From: Xenorhabdus beddingii
GTDB lineage: Bacteria > Pseudomonadota > Gammaproteobacteria > Enterobacterales > Enterobacteriaceae
Direction: 5' to 3'
NCBI RefSeq assembly: GCF_002127545.1
Contig: NZ_MUBK01000004.1
Coordinates: forward strand, 1 to 64,000
Length of the DNA: 64,000 bases
The notes beneath the pieces are model-generated. The model was not told where the DNA came from and searched no databases. It worked only from the letters and a program-made list of their open reading frames with translations. Made by a program: the position numbers and the translations under genes. Positions 26,679 to 38,000 of the stretch are shown piece by piece (within the stretch, counting starts at the first letter, position 1; each line of letters starts with the position of its first letter).

Positions 26679-26884
26679 TTATCCACCTAATTTCATCATG
26701 CACTGTACTAAAACAAAACAGGGCCGATAACAAACGTGTGAGTTAATGGTTTTTTCCCCGTCTTTTCCTGCCATTGCCGGAACAAAGACGCGGGATAATT
26801 GATATCGATTTTGATGGATAAGGAGATCCGCCACGGAATGCGCGGGGGACTTATCCGCAACGGAAAACAGGAATTTATCTGTCC
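26679..26884. promoter_or_regulatory. fliK-fliL intergenic region
   Basis: About 206 bp before fliL, where a class 2 promoter for fliLMNOPQR is expected. A perfect sigma-28 -10 element GCCGATAA is at 26723-26730, but the -35 at the right distance is only TGTA, so FliA use is uncertain. No FlhDC box could be assigned. Confidence 0.4.
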
Positions 26885-27361
26885 ATGTCTGATTATAGCT
26901 ACGAGCATAAACGCAAAAATCCAATTTGGATGATACTGTTAATACTGATTGCTGTTCTTGGTGCCGCCATTGGAGGGTATAGCTGGTGGACAATGAGCCA
27001 GTCAACCAATAACCGCCCAGAAAAAACCAACGTCATCAATACCCCCGTATTTATGACGCTGGAGCCTTTTACCGTCAATTTGATCGACAATGAAAATCAT
27101 TTCGATCGTGTTTTGTATGTTGGCGTAACATTGCGCCTGCCTGACGAAAAAACCCGTCAGCGACTCCATGATTATCTGCCGGAAATTCGTAGCCGCATGT
27201 TGCTGTTGTTATCGCGTCAAAATGCCACCGAACTGGTAAAAGATGACGGCAAGATGCACTTGGTGGCAGAAATCAAACAGACATTAAACCCAACACTCAT
27301 ACCCGGTGAGCCTGATCAGGAAATCACCGATGTGTTGTTTACCACGTTTATTCTGCGATAA
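26885..27361 (+). CDS. fliL: Basal-body protein FliL
   Basis: 158 residues (E. coli 154). A cytoplasmic basic N-terminus, one membrane helix (about 14-33, PIWMILLILIAVLGAAIGGY) and a periplasmic stomatin-like domain with VFMTLEPFTVNLIDN. FliL surrounds the stator units and supports torque, mainly in swarming. The RBS is weak (AGGAA about 12 nt upstream). First gene of fliLMNOPQR. Confidence 0.96.
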   Translation: MSDYSYEHKRKNPIWMILLILIAVLGAAIGGYSWWTMSQSTNNRPEKTNVINTPVFMTLEPFTVNLIDNENHFDRVLYVGVTLRLPDEKTRQRLHDYLPEIRSRMLLLLSRQNATELVKDDGKMHLVAEIKQTLNPTLIPGEPDQEITDVLFTTFILR

Positions 27362-27366
27362 TCACA

Positions 27367-28374
27367 ATGAGTGACAATATTCTTTCACAGGCAGAGATCG
27401 ATGCTCTGCTCAATGGTGACAGTGCCTCTGCTGATGACGTAGAACAAACTGCGTCTGGAGAAAATGAGGTTCGACCTTACGATCCCAACACCCAACGCCG
27501 TGTTGTCCGCGAACGTTTGCAGTCGCTGGAAATCATCAATGAACGTTTTGCCCGCCAATTCAGGATGGGGTTGTTTAACATGCTGCGCCGTAGTCCGGAT
27601 ATTACGGTCGGCGCCATCAAAGTGCAGCCTTATCACGAATTTGCCCGCAACCTGTCCGTACCCACCAACCTCAATCTGGTTCATCTAAAGCCATTGAGGG
27701 GAACCGCGCTCTTCGCTTTCGAGCCTAGCTTGGTTTACATCGCCGTTGATAACCTGTTTGGGGGTGATGGCCGTTTTCCAACCAAAGTGGAAGGCCGTGA
27801 ATTTACCAATACCGAGCAGCGGATCATCAACCGCATGCTGAAACTGGCGCTGGATGCCTATCGTGACGCATGGGATTCTATCTTTAAACTTGAAGTGGAA
27901 TACGTTCGTTCCGAAACACAGATAAAATTCACCAACATTACCACCTCACCGAACGACATCGTGGTTACTACCCCGTTTCAGGTTGAGATCGGGGCATTGA
28001 CGGGAGAATTCAACATCTGCATTCCCTTCGCCATGATCGAACCCTTGCGTGAACGCCTGACGAATCCCCCCGTGGAGAATGTTCGTCAGGAAGAGGGATT
28101 GTGGCGTGAAAGTCTGGTGAAACAAGTTCAGCATTCAGAATTAGAGCTGGTGGCGAATTTTGTTGATATTCCCCTGCGACTGTCAAGGATCCTCGAACTG
28201 AAAAGCGGCGATGTTTTGCCGATTGAAAAACCTGAACGCCTAATCGTTCACGTTGATGGTGTGCCGGTGCTCACCAGTCAATATGGAACACTAAACGGGC
28301 AATATGCCCTGCGTGTTGAACACCTGATTAACCCTGTTTTAACTGCTCTGGATGAGGAGAAGCCCAATGAGTGA
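27367..28374 (+). CDS. fliM: Motor switch protein FliM
   Basis: 335 residues (E. coli 334). The N-terminal CheY-P binding peptide (DNILSQAEIDALLNG) and the C-terminal SpoA domain are complete. It forms the middle of the C ring and sets rotation direction. It starts 5 nt after fliL; its end overlaps fliN. Confidence 0.98.
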   Translation: MSDNILSQAEIDALLNGDSASADDVEQTASGENEVRPYDPNTQRRVVRERLQSLEIINERFARQFRMGLFNMLRRSPDITVGAIKVQPYHEFARNLSVPTNLNLVHLKPLRGTALFAFEPSLVYIAVDNLFGGDGRFPTKVEGREFTNTEQRIINRMLKLALDAYRDAWDSIFKLEVEYVRSETQIKFTNITTSPNDIVVTTPFQVEIGALTGEFNICIPFAMIEPLRERLTNPPVENVRQEEGLWRESLVKQVQHSELELVANFVDIPLRLSRILELKSGDVLPIEKPERLIVHVDGVPVLTSQYGTLNGQYALRVEHLINPVLTALDEEKPNE

Positions 28375-28774
28375 TGCTAAACAACCCGCAGAGAACAGAT
28401 CGACTGACGATATGTGGGCAGAAGCGCTGGAACAACAGGCCGCACAGCAAACCTCTGACGGCGGCGCGTCAATATTTGAGAATCTGGAACCCCATGATGC
28501 GCTCGCCCAGCTCTCCGACATTGACCTGATCATGGATATTCCGGTTAAACTTTCTGTTGAGCTGGGACGGACCAAAATGACCATCAAACAGCTACTGAAA
28601 CTGTCACAAGGTTCAGTGGTTCCCCTTGACGGGCTGGCAGGCGAACCGCTGGATATCTTGATCAACGGCTATTTGATCGCACAGGGAGAAGTGGTGGTTG
28701 TCTCTGATAAATACGGTATCCGTATCACGGATATCATCACACCTTCTGAGCGCATGCGTCGTTTGAGTCGTTAA
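28367..28774 (+). CDS. fliN: Motor switch protein FliN
   Basis: 135 residues (E. coli 137) from ATG 28367 (MSDAKQPAENRSTDDMWAEA), overlapping the fliM stop. The SpoA domain motif IPVKLSVELGRTKMTIKQLL and the end RITDIITPSERMRRLSR are typical. It forms the base of the C ring and the docking site for FliH-FliI. Confidence 0.98.
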   Translation: MSDAKQPAENRSTDDMWAEALEQQAAQQTSDGGASIFENLEPHDALAQLSDIDLIMDIPVKLSVELGRTKMTIKQLLKLSQGSVVPLDGLAGEPLDILINGYLIAQGEVVVVSDKYGIRITDIITPSERMRRLSR

Positions 28775-28776
28775 CC

Positions 28777-29268
28777 ATGATGGCGAACCAGCCTTCCTTT
28801 CATGCTTCTCTTCAGCGGGGTACGGCATCTGATGCCGTACCCGTCAGCACGACAGGCAGTACCGTTATCGAAAGTACGATTATAGCAAATACAAAACCTC
28901 TCCCCGCCGATCAGACACTGATGCAGGTCAGCAGCGCGTTGGGTGGCATTTTATTGCTGATTTTTTTCATCACCTGGCTCATCCGTCGTTTGGGTCTTGC
29001 TCCCGGCAAAAACAAAAATCATCGACGGTTAAATGTGAAAGCGAGTTGTTCCCTTGGGCCGAAAGAACGGGTCGTTGTCGTAGAAATCGAAAACAATTGG
29101 CTGGTACTGGGTGTCACATCCCAGCAAATCAATATGCTGCATCAGATGCCTGCCCCCCCTGATAACGCGGAACAGGATGCCACATTCAAGTCATTGACAT
29201 TCGGCCAGATGTTGAAAAATACGCTCCAGAAAAACAGCAAAAACGACAAGGACGATGATGAAAAATAG
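28777..29268 (+). CDS. fliO: Export gate assembly protein FliO
   Basis: 163 residues (E. coli 121). One membrane helix (about 46-69, [20 protein letters not shown]) followed by a cytoplasmic domain with [20 protein letters not shown], the FliO signature. The N-terminal periplasmic part is longer than in E. coli. It helps FliP form its pentamer. Overlaps fliP by 14 bp. Confidence 0.93.
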   Translation: MMANQPSFHASLQRGTASDAVPVSTTGSTVIESTIIANTKPLPADQTLMQVSSALGGILLLIFFITWLIRRLGLAPGKNKNHRRLNVKASCSLGPKERVVVVEIENNWLVLGVTSQQINMLHQMPAPPDNAEQDATFKSLTFGQMLKNTLQKNSKNDKDDDEK

Positions 29269-30115
29269 CGTTTTCTTTATGACCGGCAAATTCTTTACGA
29301 CTGGCAAACAATGTGTCTCATCGCTTAATGTCCTTTCTTTAAGTTTGAAACGGTTAAGTTCGGGATATCTCAGTTCGAGGCATTGGGCAACCCTATTTAT
29401 GGCACTCTTGCTGCCACTGTTCCCCATGAACGCCGTGGCCGCATTACCCGGCATCATCAGCCAACCGTTAGCCAATGGCGGACAAAGTTGGTCATTGCCG
29501 GTCCAAACCCTGATTTTCATCACCGCACTGGGATTCATTCCTGCCGCCCTGCTGATGATGACCAGTTTTACCCGCATCATCATTGTACTGGGTTTGCTGC
29601 GTAATGCGCTGGGAACACCGTCCGCGCCCCCTAACCAAGTGATGTTGGGCCTGGCTCTGTTCATGACTTTTTTCATCATGGCACCGGTATTTGACAAGGT
29701 GTACCAAGATGCTTACCTGCCTTACAGTGAGGATAAAATCACACTGGAAGCCGCACTGGACAGCGGCGCCAAGCCCCTGCGCCAATTCATGCTGCGCCAG
29801 ACCCGGGAAAACGATCTGGCACTGTTTGCCCGTCTGGCAAACCAAGAGGCATTTGAAACGGCGGATTCTGTTCCAATGCGCGTACTCGTCCCCGCGTTTA
29901 TTACCAGCGAATTAAAAACCGCATTTCAGATTGGTTTTACCCTCTTCATTCCGTTCCTGATCATCGATCTGGTTGTGGCCAGTGTCCTGATGGCCTTGGG
30001 GATGATGATGGTTCCACCCGCCACCATATCACTGCCGTTCAAACTGATGTTATTTGTCTTGGTGGATGGCTGGCAATTGTTGCTTGGCTCGCTGGCGCAA
30101 AGTTTTTATGTCTAG
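29255..30115 (+). CDS. fliP: Export gate channel protein FliP
   Basis: 286 residues, about 40 more than E. coli FliP (245). From [20 protein letters not shown] onward it matches FliP throughout ([58 protein letters not shown] appears as [18 protein letters not shown]). The extra N-terminus before the cleavable signal-like helix ([19 protein letters not shown]) contains an 18-bp tandem duplication (29273-29308, [12 protein letters not shown]). A shorter start, e.g. the Met at about residue 49 just before the signal helix, is possible. FliP, FliQ and FliR form the export pore. Confidence 0.95.
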   Translation: MMKNSVFFMTGKFFTTGKQCVSSLNVLSLSLKRLSSGYLSSRHWATLFMALLLPLFPMNAVAALPGIISQPLANGGQSWSLPVQTLIFITALGFIPAALLMMTSFTRIIIVLGLLRNALGTPSAPPNQVMLGLALFMTFFIMAPVFDKVYQDAYLPYSEDKITLEAALDSGAKPLRQFMLRQTRENDLALFARLANQEAFETADSVPMRVLVPAFITSELKTAFQIGFTLFIPFLIIDLVVASVLMALGMMMVPPATISLPFKLMLFVLVDGWQLLLGSLAQSFYV

Positions 30116-30163
30116 CGTGGGTGCTTATTGGAAAAAGATTAAAAAAAGCGGTTTGAGAAAATT

Positions 30164-30433
30164 ATGACCCCAGAATCGGTAATGGCCCTTGGTGTTGAAG
30201 CCATGAAAGTGGCATTGGCATTGGCCGCTCCACTCCTTTTAGCTGCCTTGATTTGTGGTTTGATCATCAGCTTATTGCAAGCGGCAACTCAGATAAACGA
30301 AATGACGTTATCGTTTATTCCGAAAATTTTGGCCGTTGTCGTGACTATCGTCGCCGCCGGGCCGTGGATGCTTAATTTGCTGCTGGATTACATGCGCACC
30401 CTGTTCAGCAGTATTCCGGCGATTATCGGTTAA
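30164..30433 (+). CDS. fliQ: Export gate protein FliQ
   Basis: 89 residues, exactly the family length. Two membrane helices; MTPESVMALGVEAMKVALAL and QINEMTLSFIPKILAVVV are diagnostic. The ribosome binding site is weak (GAGAA). The last base is shared with the fliR start. Confidence 0.98.
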   Translation: MTPESVMALGVEAMKVALALAAPLLLAALICGLIISLLQAATQINEMTLSFIPKILAVVVTIVAAGPWMLNLLLDYMRTLFSSIPAIIG

Positions 30434-31218
30434 TGATGATCCCGTTTGATAGCGAAACACTCTCCCGCCTTGTCAGTGATTTTTTCTGGCCACTGGCGCG
30501 TCTCTTGGCGTTGTTCAGCATAGCGCCGATTTTCAGTGAAAAGCAGATGCCGATAAAAGTCAGAATAGGTTTGGCGTTAGTCATCACGGCCTTATTAGTG
30601 CCGATTATCCCTTCTGCCCAAATTCCTATCTTCTCCGTTCCCGGTATTTGGGTCTTGATCCAACAAATATTGATCGGTATGGCTCTGGGATTGACCATAC
30701 AAATCGCTTTTGCGGTGGTACGCCATGCCGGTGAAGTGCTCGGCTTGCAAATGGGGCTTTCATTCGCTACCTTCTTTGATCCTACCGGCGGCCCGAATAT
30801 GCCGATTTTAGCCCGTATCCTGAACATGCTGATGATGCTGCTATTCCTGGCTTTCGACGGGCATTTATGGTTACTGTCCATTCTGGTGGATACATTTTAT
30901 TCCATTCCCATTCAATCAACCCAATTGAATCCGAAAGGTTTTTTATTGTTGGCACAAAGTGCCAGCCTGATCTTCGTCAATGGCATGATGCTGGCAATGC
31001 CAATGATTACGCTACTGCTGATCCTGAATTTTTCTTTGGGAATGTTAAACCGCATGACGCCCCAATTATCCGTATTTGTGGTTGGCTTTCCGCTAACCCT
31101 GACGGTGGGAATTTTCACCCTTTCGCTGTTGTTCCCCATGCTGGTGCCATTTACTGAACGGCTATTCGGCGAAATGTTCGATCGTTTGGCGGTGATTATT
31201 AATGAAATGGTGTTGTGA
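30433..31218 (+). CDS. fliR: Export gate protein FliR
   Basis: 261 residues, as in E. coli. About six hydrophobic helices; GLQMGLSFATFFDPTGGPN is characteristic. It completes the FliPQR pore. Last gene of the fliLMNOPQR operon. In E. coli rcsA and dsrB follow; here an accessory block begins instead. Confidence 0.97.
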   Translation: MMIPFDSETLSRLVSDFFWPLARLLALFSIAPIFSEKQMPIKVRIGLALVITALLVPIIPSAQIPIFSVPGIWVLIQQILIGMALGLTIQIAFAVVRHAGEVLGLQMGLSFATFFDPTGGPNMPILARILNMLMMLLFLAFDGHLWLLSILVDTFYSIPIQSTQLNPKGFLLLAQSASLIFVNGMMLAMPMITLLLILNFSLGMLNRMTPQLSVFVVGFPLTLTVGIFTLSLLFPMLVPFTERLFGEMFDRLAVIINEMVL

Positions 31219-32018
31219 TGGTGATTTGACTGGTACAAGCCAGTGAATGTTTTCATTCATGGTCATGGTGAAAGGACATTGATTTCCCCAGAAATAAGTT
31301 GCAGCCATATCGTATGCAGTTTTTGGAGACACGGATTAGGGCGATATTTCTATCTGGGAAGCGCCTGGAAGAGGGTGAAGTAAAATAACACGCTCCAGAG
31401 CGGGGCGTATCATCAGCGGGATAATGCAGACGTTTAAAGGCTTTTCGGATAAGGAGCATCAGTGAATCATTCAATAAAAAAAACAATATGTTATCCGAAC
31501 ATCGCTACTTAATGCGACAGAAGCGGAATGCTGGATTAACGCAATAAGTGCAACTTGCGACCGATATAGGCTTCCATGGGTGTCAGCCCATTTAAAATCG
31601 TTCTTTACGGAATCTCGCCCTGATTTGAACCCCTGAATTTCACATTTCTTATTTTTCACCTGACGGTATTTTTCTTGATGTTCTGAACTTGACATTACTG
31701 AGATAATGGCAATGAGTACGACGATGAGAGGGTCATCCATCACGTGACTTATAGTCATAATTATGAACACGATTACCGTTACAGTGCCCAGATTGACAAC
31801 CAACCTCCCACCAACAAAAAACATCGACATCACCCATTAACTCAGTTAATTTAACCAGCCTAACTCGCTATCATCTGTTTTTTTAGCATAAAAATCTTAA
31901 TCATTAATCCACAGCGCGTTTATTTTTTGCTAAAGAGCAGATGAACAAGAGGTCATAGCTTCCTTATTTTCAAATAGATGGATCAAATCAAAACCAAACT
32001 ATTAAAAAGGAAATGAGT
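31219..32018. other. fliR-NRPS intergenic region, no confident gene
   Basis: About 800 bp. Just after fliR there are small hairpins (ACTGG/CCAGT, GAATG/CATTC) without a T-run. A plus-strand frame from ATG 31490 reads like a helix-turn-helix start (MLSEHRYLMRQKRNAGLTQ), then TAA, then VQLATDIGF, suggesting a decayed XRE-type regulator. A minus-strand frame (31471-31833, 120 residues) begins with a hydrophobic 40-residue stretch but has an unlikely tail; I do not annotate it as a gene. The 170 bp before the NRPS are AT-rich and should hold its promoter. Confidence 0.45.
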
Positions 32019-35000
32019 ATGTCACACAGTCATAACCACTCATCAGAAACTTCCCTAGCCATTGATAATAACGATTCTTCCGTCTCTCATGTATACCCCC
32101 TGAGTTCACCTCAACAAACCATCTGGTTTGATCAGGCGATTCACCCCCATTCTTCCAACTACAATACCGGCCTTTTTATCTGCATCGAAGGAGAGTTGAA
32201 TGAAGAAGTATTTACCCGTGCCTTTGAAGCCGTTGTTCATTGTCATGACACTCTACGTTTGCAACTGATCAATATCCATGCTTTACCCGCCCAAAAGATT
32301 GTGCATTCTCTCCCTATTGCCTTGGATATCCATGATTTTTCATCGTATTCAGATGCGGAAACCAGAGTAAAACAGTACATGGATGCTGAATTTATGCGGC
32401 CATTTCACTTGGATGGGGCACTGTGGCATGCCAAGTTATTGCGCGTCAGCAAGACTTGTCGGTACTGGCAATTTTGTTGTCATCATTTGATTATGGATGG
32501 CACTGGCCTGTTTATGCTTATGGACAAGGTGATTGATGCCTATAATCGTCTGATGAAAGGCGAAGCACTGAACAACTCCGCTCACGCTTATCTGGATTTT
32601 ATTGCGGATAACCTCGATTACCTTGCTTCTGAGCAGTATTCACACGATAGGCAATTTTGGCTGAAACGTTATGAAAACCTGCCTCCTCCCTTGCTCCAGC
32701 CCGTCAATGTCAATAACACGATCCATGGCACTACAGGCCATAAGCACACTGAATCTGTTGCTTCTCAGTCTGTTATTTGGCCGGTTAACCAGACACTGTT
32801 TAAACGTATCGAAGAAGCGGTTGGCGAACAGGGATTTTCCTCCCAGCATTTCATCTATGCCATTTTAGCCTGCTATTTCGCACGAACCGCAGATGTCGAT
32901 GAAATTGTTATCGGTACTCCCCTGCGCAACCGCAGGAATACACAACAAAAAAATACGATGGGTATGTTCGTCTCCGTGATCCCCATTGGCATCACCCTTT
33001 CTCCAGAAGATACGTTTTGTGATGTCATGCGCAAAGCCGCAACCGAAATACGCCTTTGCAATGAGCACCAAAGTTTTTCCGGCGCAGAACTCAACCGACA
33101 AATGCACACCCGGCAAAAGGTCGGGAATAACCGATTATTTGATGTCGTTTTGTCTTTCGAACCCTTTAAAGCTCATCTGCACATGGAAGGAAAAGACACC
33201 CGCGTCAAACTTTTCGACCTGCATGCGAGTTCCCCCTATCCTCTTTCTATCAAAATCAAGCAATACACCGATACCAGCCGTCCTAAAGATACCCACGCCC
33301 CGGTTTTCATTGAGTTTATGTTTTCTCCTGATTACCTGAGTACCACGGAGGTTATGACGCTCCAGTCCCGGCTTGCCGTCTTGTTTGAGGCCGCACTCAC
33401 CTCGCTGGAAACCCCCTCCCTGACGAAGACAAAAATCGTCAATCTGCCTATCCTGCCCGACATTGAACGCCAGCAGGTCTTGGTGGATTTCAACGCCACC
33501 CAAGCCGGATTTCCGCAGGATGCGTTGATCCATCAACTGTTCGAGGCACAAGTGCAACGCACACCGGATGCAATTGCGGTGGTGTTTGAAGGGCAATCGT
33601 TGAGCTACGGTGAACTGAACAAACGCGCCAATCGTCTGGCTCACCATTTAATGGCTCTCGGCGTGCGTCCTGACGATCGCGTGGCGATTTGTATTGAACG
33701 CAGTCTGGAAATGGTGGTCGGTTTGTTGGGCATCCTCAAGGCCGGAGGCGCTTTTGTGCCACTCGATCCCACTTATCCGGCCGAGCGGTTGAGTTATATG
33801 CTCAATGATTCAACCCCTGTGGCGCTGATAACTCAGACTACGGTTATTCAGGCAAAAATGGCAGAAACGTGGAGCAGTAATCTGCCAACCGTTCTGCTTG
33901 ATACGCCCGAATATTCTGTTTTGGGTGAAAGGTCGGAAGAAAACCCATCGATTCAGGCTCTGGGGCTGACCTCCCGCCATCTGGCTTATGTTATTTATAC
34001 CTCTGGCTCCACCGGTCAACCCAAAGGCGTCATGATCGAACATCGCGGTTTGTGTAATTTGATTACCACTCAGCAAGACACATTAGCCATCACCCCAGAC
34101 AGCCGGATCTTGCAGTTTGCCTCAAACAGTTTTGATGCCTGTATTTGGGAATGTTATATGGCACTCTTGGCGGGAGCCAGCCTTTACCTTGCCAAACGGG
34201 ACAATCTTCTGCCGGGAAGCGTGCTGTCCGACTATTTAGAAACTCATGCCATTACTCACGCCCTCTTGTCTCCCACCGTGCTGGCAACTCTGGATGCCCT
34301 TCCGGCAACACTACAAACCTTACTCGTGGGAGGGGAAGCCTGTCCCCCTACGCTGGTTAACCGCTGGGCGCAAGGACGGCAGATGATCAATGCGTATGGC
34401 CCGACGGAAGCCACCGTTTGTGCCACTTGCTACTCATGTGAGAGTCAGGGTGATTATGATCAGGCACCGCCGATTGGTCATCCCATCGCCAATACTCAGA
34501 TCTATATTCTTGATATTTACGGTCAACCGGTTCCGCCGGAGGTTGTGGGAGAAATTTATATCGCGGGTGTCGGCCTTGCCCGTGGCTACCTGAATCGTCC
34601 TGAACTCACTGCCGAACGTTTTATCTCCAATCCGTTCTCCTCTGCACCCCACTCACGAATGTATAAAACCGGCGATCTGGGGCGTTGGCGACCCGATGGC
34701 GAGATTGAATATCTTGGCCGCAATGATTTTCAAGTCAAACTGCGCGGTTTTCGCATTGAGCTGGGGGAAATTGAGGCGAAACTGCGACAATGCCACGGCG
34801 TGCGTGAAGCGGTGGTGGTGCTGGGCGAAAGCCTGTCCGATGAAAATGGGTCCGATGAAAACCGGACAGCACCAAAACATCTGGTCGCCTACTTATTACC
34901 TGAGTCGGTATTACCTGAAGCGGAGGTTGAACCGGAGCCAATGGCACTGCGGCAACAGCTAGCACAACATCTTGCAGAATACATGATACCCAGTGCCTTT

Positions 35001-38000
35001 GTGACACTCGACGCTTTCCCCCTGACACCCAACGGCAAACTCGACCGTCAGGCTCTCCCCAAACCCGATCATTCTGCCATCGTCACGCGCAGCTATCAGG
35101 CGCCCATCGGCGAAATAGAAACCCTCCTGAGCCAAATTTGGCAAACGTTGCTTGGCGTGAAATATGTCAGCCGTTACGACCACTTTTTCGAGCTTGGCGG
35201 GCACTCGCTGATCGCCGTTAGCCTGATCGAACAACTGCGCGCGCTGGGATGGGTTCTTGACATTCGGAGAGTATTCACCAAACCCGTACTGAATGAGATG
35301 GCAGCCGCGATACTATCATTTAAAAAGAATTCAGGTAAAAAGAATTCGGTTAAACATGATCCCACTCGGGTTAATACGGAGCAGGAAAGTACGGCGGTGT
35401 TCACTGTGCCGCCCAATCTGATCCCTGACGGTTGTACGGCCATTACCCCCGACATGCTGACCCTGATTTCCCTGTCGCAGCACGAGATTGATGCCATTGC
35501 TGCCACAATCCCGGGAGGTGCGGCCAATATTCAGGATATCTACCCGCTCGCGCCACTACAGGAAGGCATGTTGTTCCATTATCTGTTGCAGAAACAGGAA
35601 GATACTTACCTGTTACGCAATTTACTGGCTTTCGATAGCCGCGAACGGCTCGAGACCTTTCTGGCAACTTTACAGCAGGTCATTAACCGGCACGATATTC
35701 TGCACACTTCAATCTACTGGCAGGGATTGGCGCAGCCGGTACAAGTCGTCTGGCGGCAGGCATTGTTGAATGTGAATACGTTTTTACCGGATGGCGAACA
35801 GGATATCCTGACTCAATTACTGGCACACACCGATCCCCATCAGTACCGTCTGGATGTCAGTCAGGCACCGCTCTTCTCTGCCGACATAGCCTATGATCCG
35901 CATCAGGATGAGTGGTTACTGGCTTTGTGCATCCATCATTTAGTCTGTGATCATGTCACACTGGAACGTATCATTGATGAAATCGGGATATTATTGCGTA
36001 GCCATACCAAAAGCGGGGATCTTGGCAATCATTATTCTGAAAACAAGTGTTATCCTGAAAACAAGCGTTATCCCGAAAAATTACCCCCTGTATTGCCTTA
36101 CCGTGACTTTATCGCCCAATCCCGACATGTGCCGGATTCAGTTCACGAAGCCTATTTCCGTAACATGCTCTCTGATGTCGATGCACCAACGGCGGCTTTC
36201 GGAATACTGGAGAGTCACCGTGGGGATCGGCAGATAGCCGAGAGCAAACAGCCACTGGATGCCGCACTGTCCAACGCCATCCGCACACAAGCCCGGCGTC
36301 AGGGGGTCAGCCCCAGTATCTTGTTTCATGTCGCTTTGGCGCTGGTGCTGGCAAAAACCAGTGGCCGTGATGATGTGGTTTTCGGTACGGTATTGCTGGG
36401 TCGTATGCAGGGCAGTACCGGCATTGATCAAGTGATGGGGCTGCTGATTAACACCTTACCCATGCGGATCAGGCTGGCGGGTAACGCGGATAATACGGGT
36501 CATAGCGCACAGGCCACTGTTCAAGAGGCCAACCTCAGCCTGATGAAATTGCTGGAGCACGAACAGGCCACCCTGACGCAGGCCCAGCATTGCAGCAGCG
36601 TGATCCCTCCTTTGCCGCTCTTCAACACGCTACTCAACTATCGTCACAGTCAATCGGATGCCACTTTTGCTAAATGGGAAGGTATCCGTCTGCTGATGCA
36701 AGAAGAGAGAAGTCATTATCCCATTGGTTTGTTTGTCGATGATTGGGGAAATGGCTTTAGCTTGGTTGCCCAAACCGTACCGGACATCGAACCGATCCGT
36801 TTGATTGACTATATGACCACGGCCCTGACAGGGCTGGTTGAAGCGCTGGAAACCTCCCCCCACCAGCCCATTTTGGCTATTTCGATTTTGCCTGTCAGGG
36901 AGCGTCAACTGGTGCTGGTGGATTTCAACACGGCTCACTCCTCCCAACATCCTGTACCTGCTCAAAATACTGTTGCCGATTTCCCGCAACACGCCTTTAT
37001 TCACTCACAGTTTGAAAAGCAAGTGCAGCACGATCCCGATGCGGTTGCCGTCGTCTTTGAAGCGCAATCGTTGAGTTATGCTGAACTGAACCAGCGGGCC
37101 AATCGTCTGGCGCATCATCTGATTGCCTTAGGGGTTCGCCCGGATGATCGGGTGGCGATTTGCGCTGAACGCAGCCCTGACATGGTGGTGGGATTGCTCG
37201 CTATCCTTAAGGCCGGCGGTGCCTATGTTCCGCTCGATCCCGGCTATCCTGCCGAACGACTGGCCTATATCGTTGAGGATGCGGCACCGGTTGTTTTACT
37301 TAGCCAAATAACGTTACTTAGCCAAACAGCCTTGCTCAGTCGGCTGGCCGGCACCGTACCCGTTGTGGATCTCAACAATCTGGCATCCCTGATGGCGGAT
37401 ATGCCCGCCAGCAACCCCGATCCCCGGACGCTGGGCCTGACTCCACGCCATCTGGCTTATGTGATGTATACCTCGGGTTCGACGGGCTTGCCTAAAGGGG
37501 TGATGAATGAGCATCGCAGTGTCGTGAATTGCTTACTCTGGGCACAGAAGACTTATCAGATAACCCCGCAGGATCGTGTCTTGCAGAAAACCCCGTTCAG
37601 TTTTGATGTTTCCGTTTGGGAGCTATTCCCGCCCCTGATGTTTGGTGCCCAATTAATTCTGGCTCGCCCCGATGACCATAAAGACCCGCACTATTTACTG
37701 TCTGAGATAGAAAGACGCGGGATTACGCTCATCCATTTTGTGCCTGCCATGCTGCAACAATTTATCCATGCAATCCCTGCCGGACGCTGCCCTTCCCTGC
37801 GTCACATTTTTTGCAGTGGTGAAGCGTTTCCTTATGTCTTGCAGCAAAAATGTCTGCCCCATTTTGCCCACTGTCAATTACATAACTTATATGGCCCGAC
37901 TGAAGCCGCAATCCATGTCACCGCCCGGCAATGCGTACCGGATCGTGATATCGGACGGGTGCCGATCGGGAAACCCATCACCAATATCCGGATTTATCTT

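Noticed and set aside
26723-26730. Sigma-28 promoter for fliL
   Set aside because: The -10 is perfect but the -35 at 15-bp spacing is TGTA; kept only as a note in the intergenic entry.
31471-31833. 120-residue minus-strand frame after fliR
   Set aside because: It has a hydrophobic start but an implausible tail, no good RBS and no recognised relatives; left as non-coding for now.
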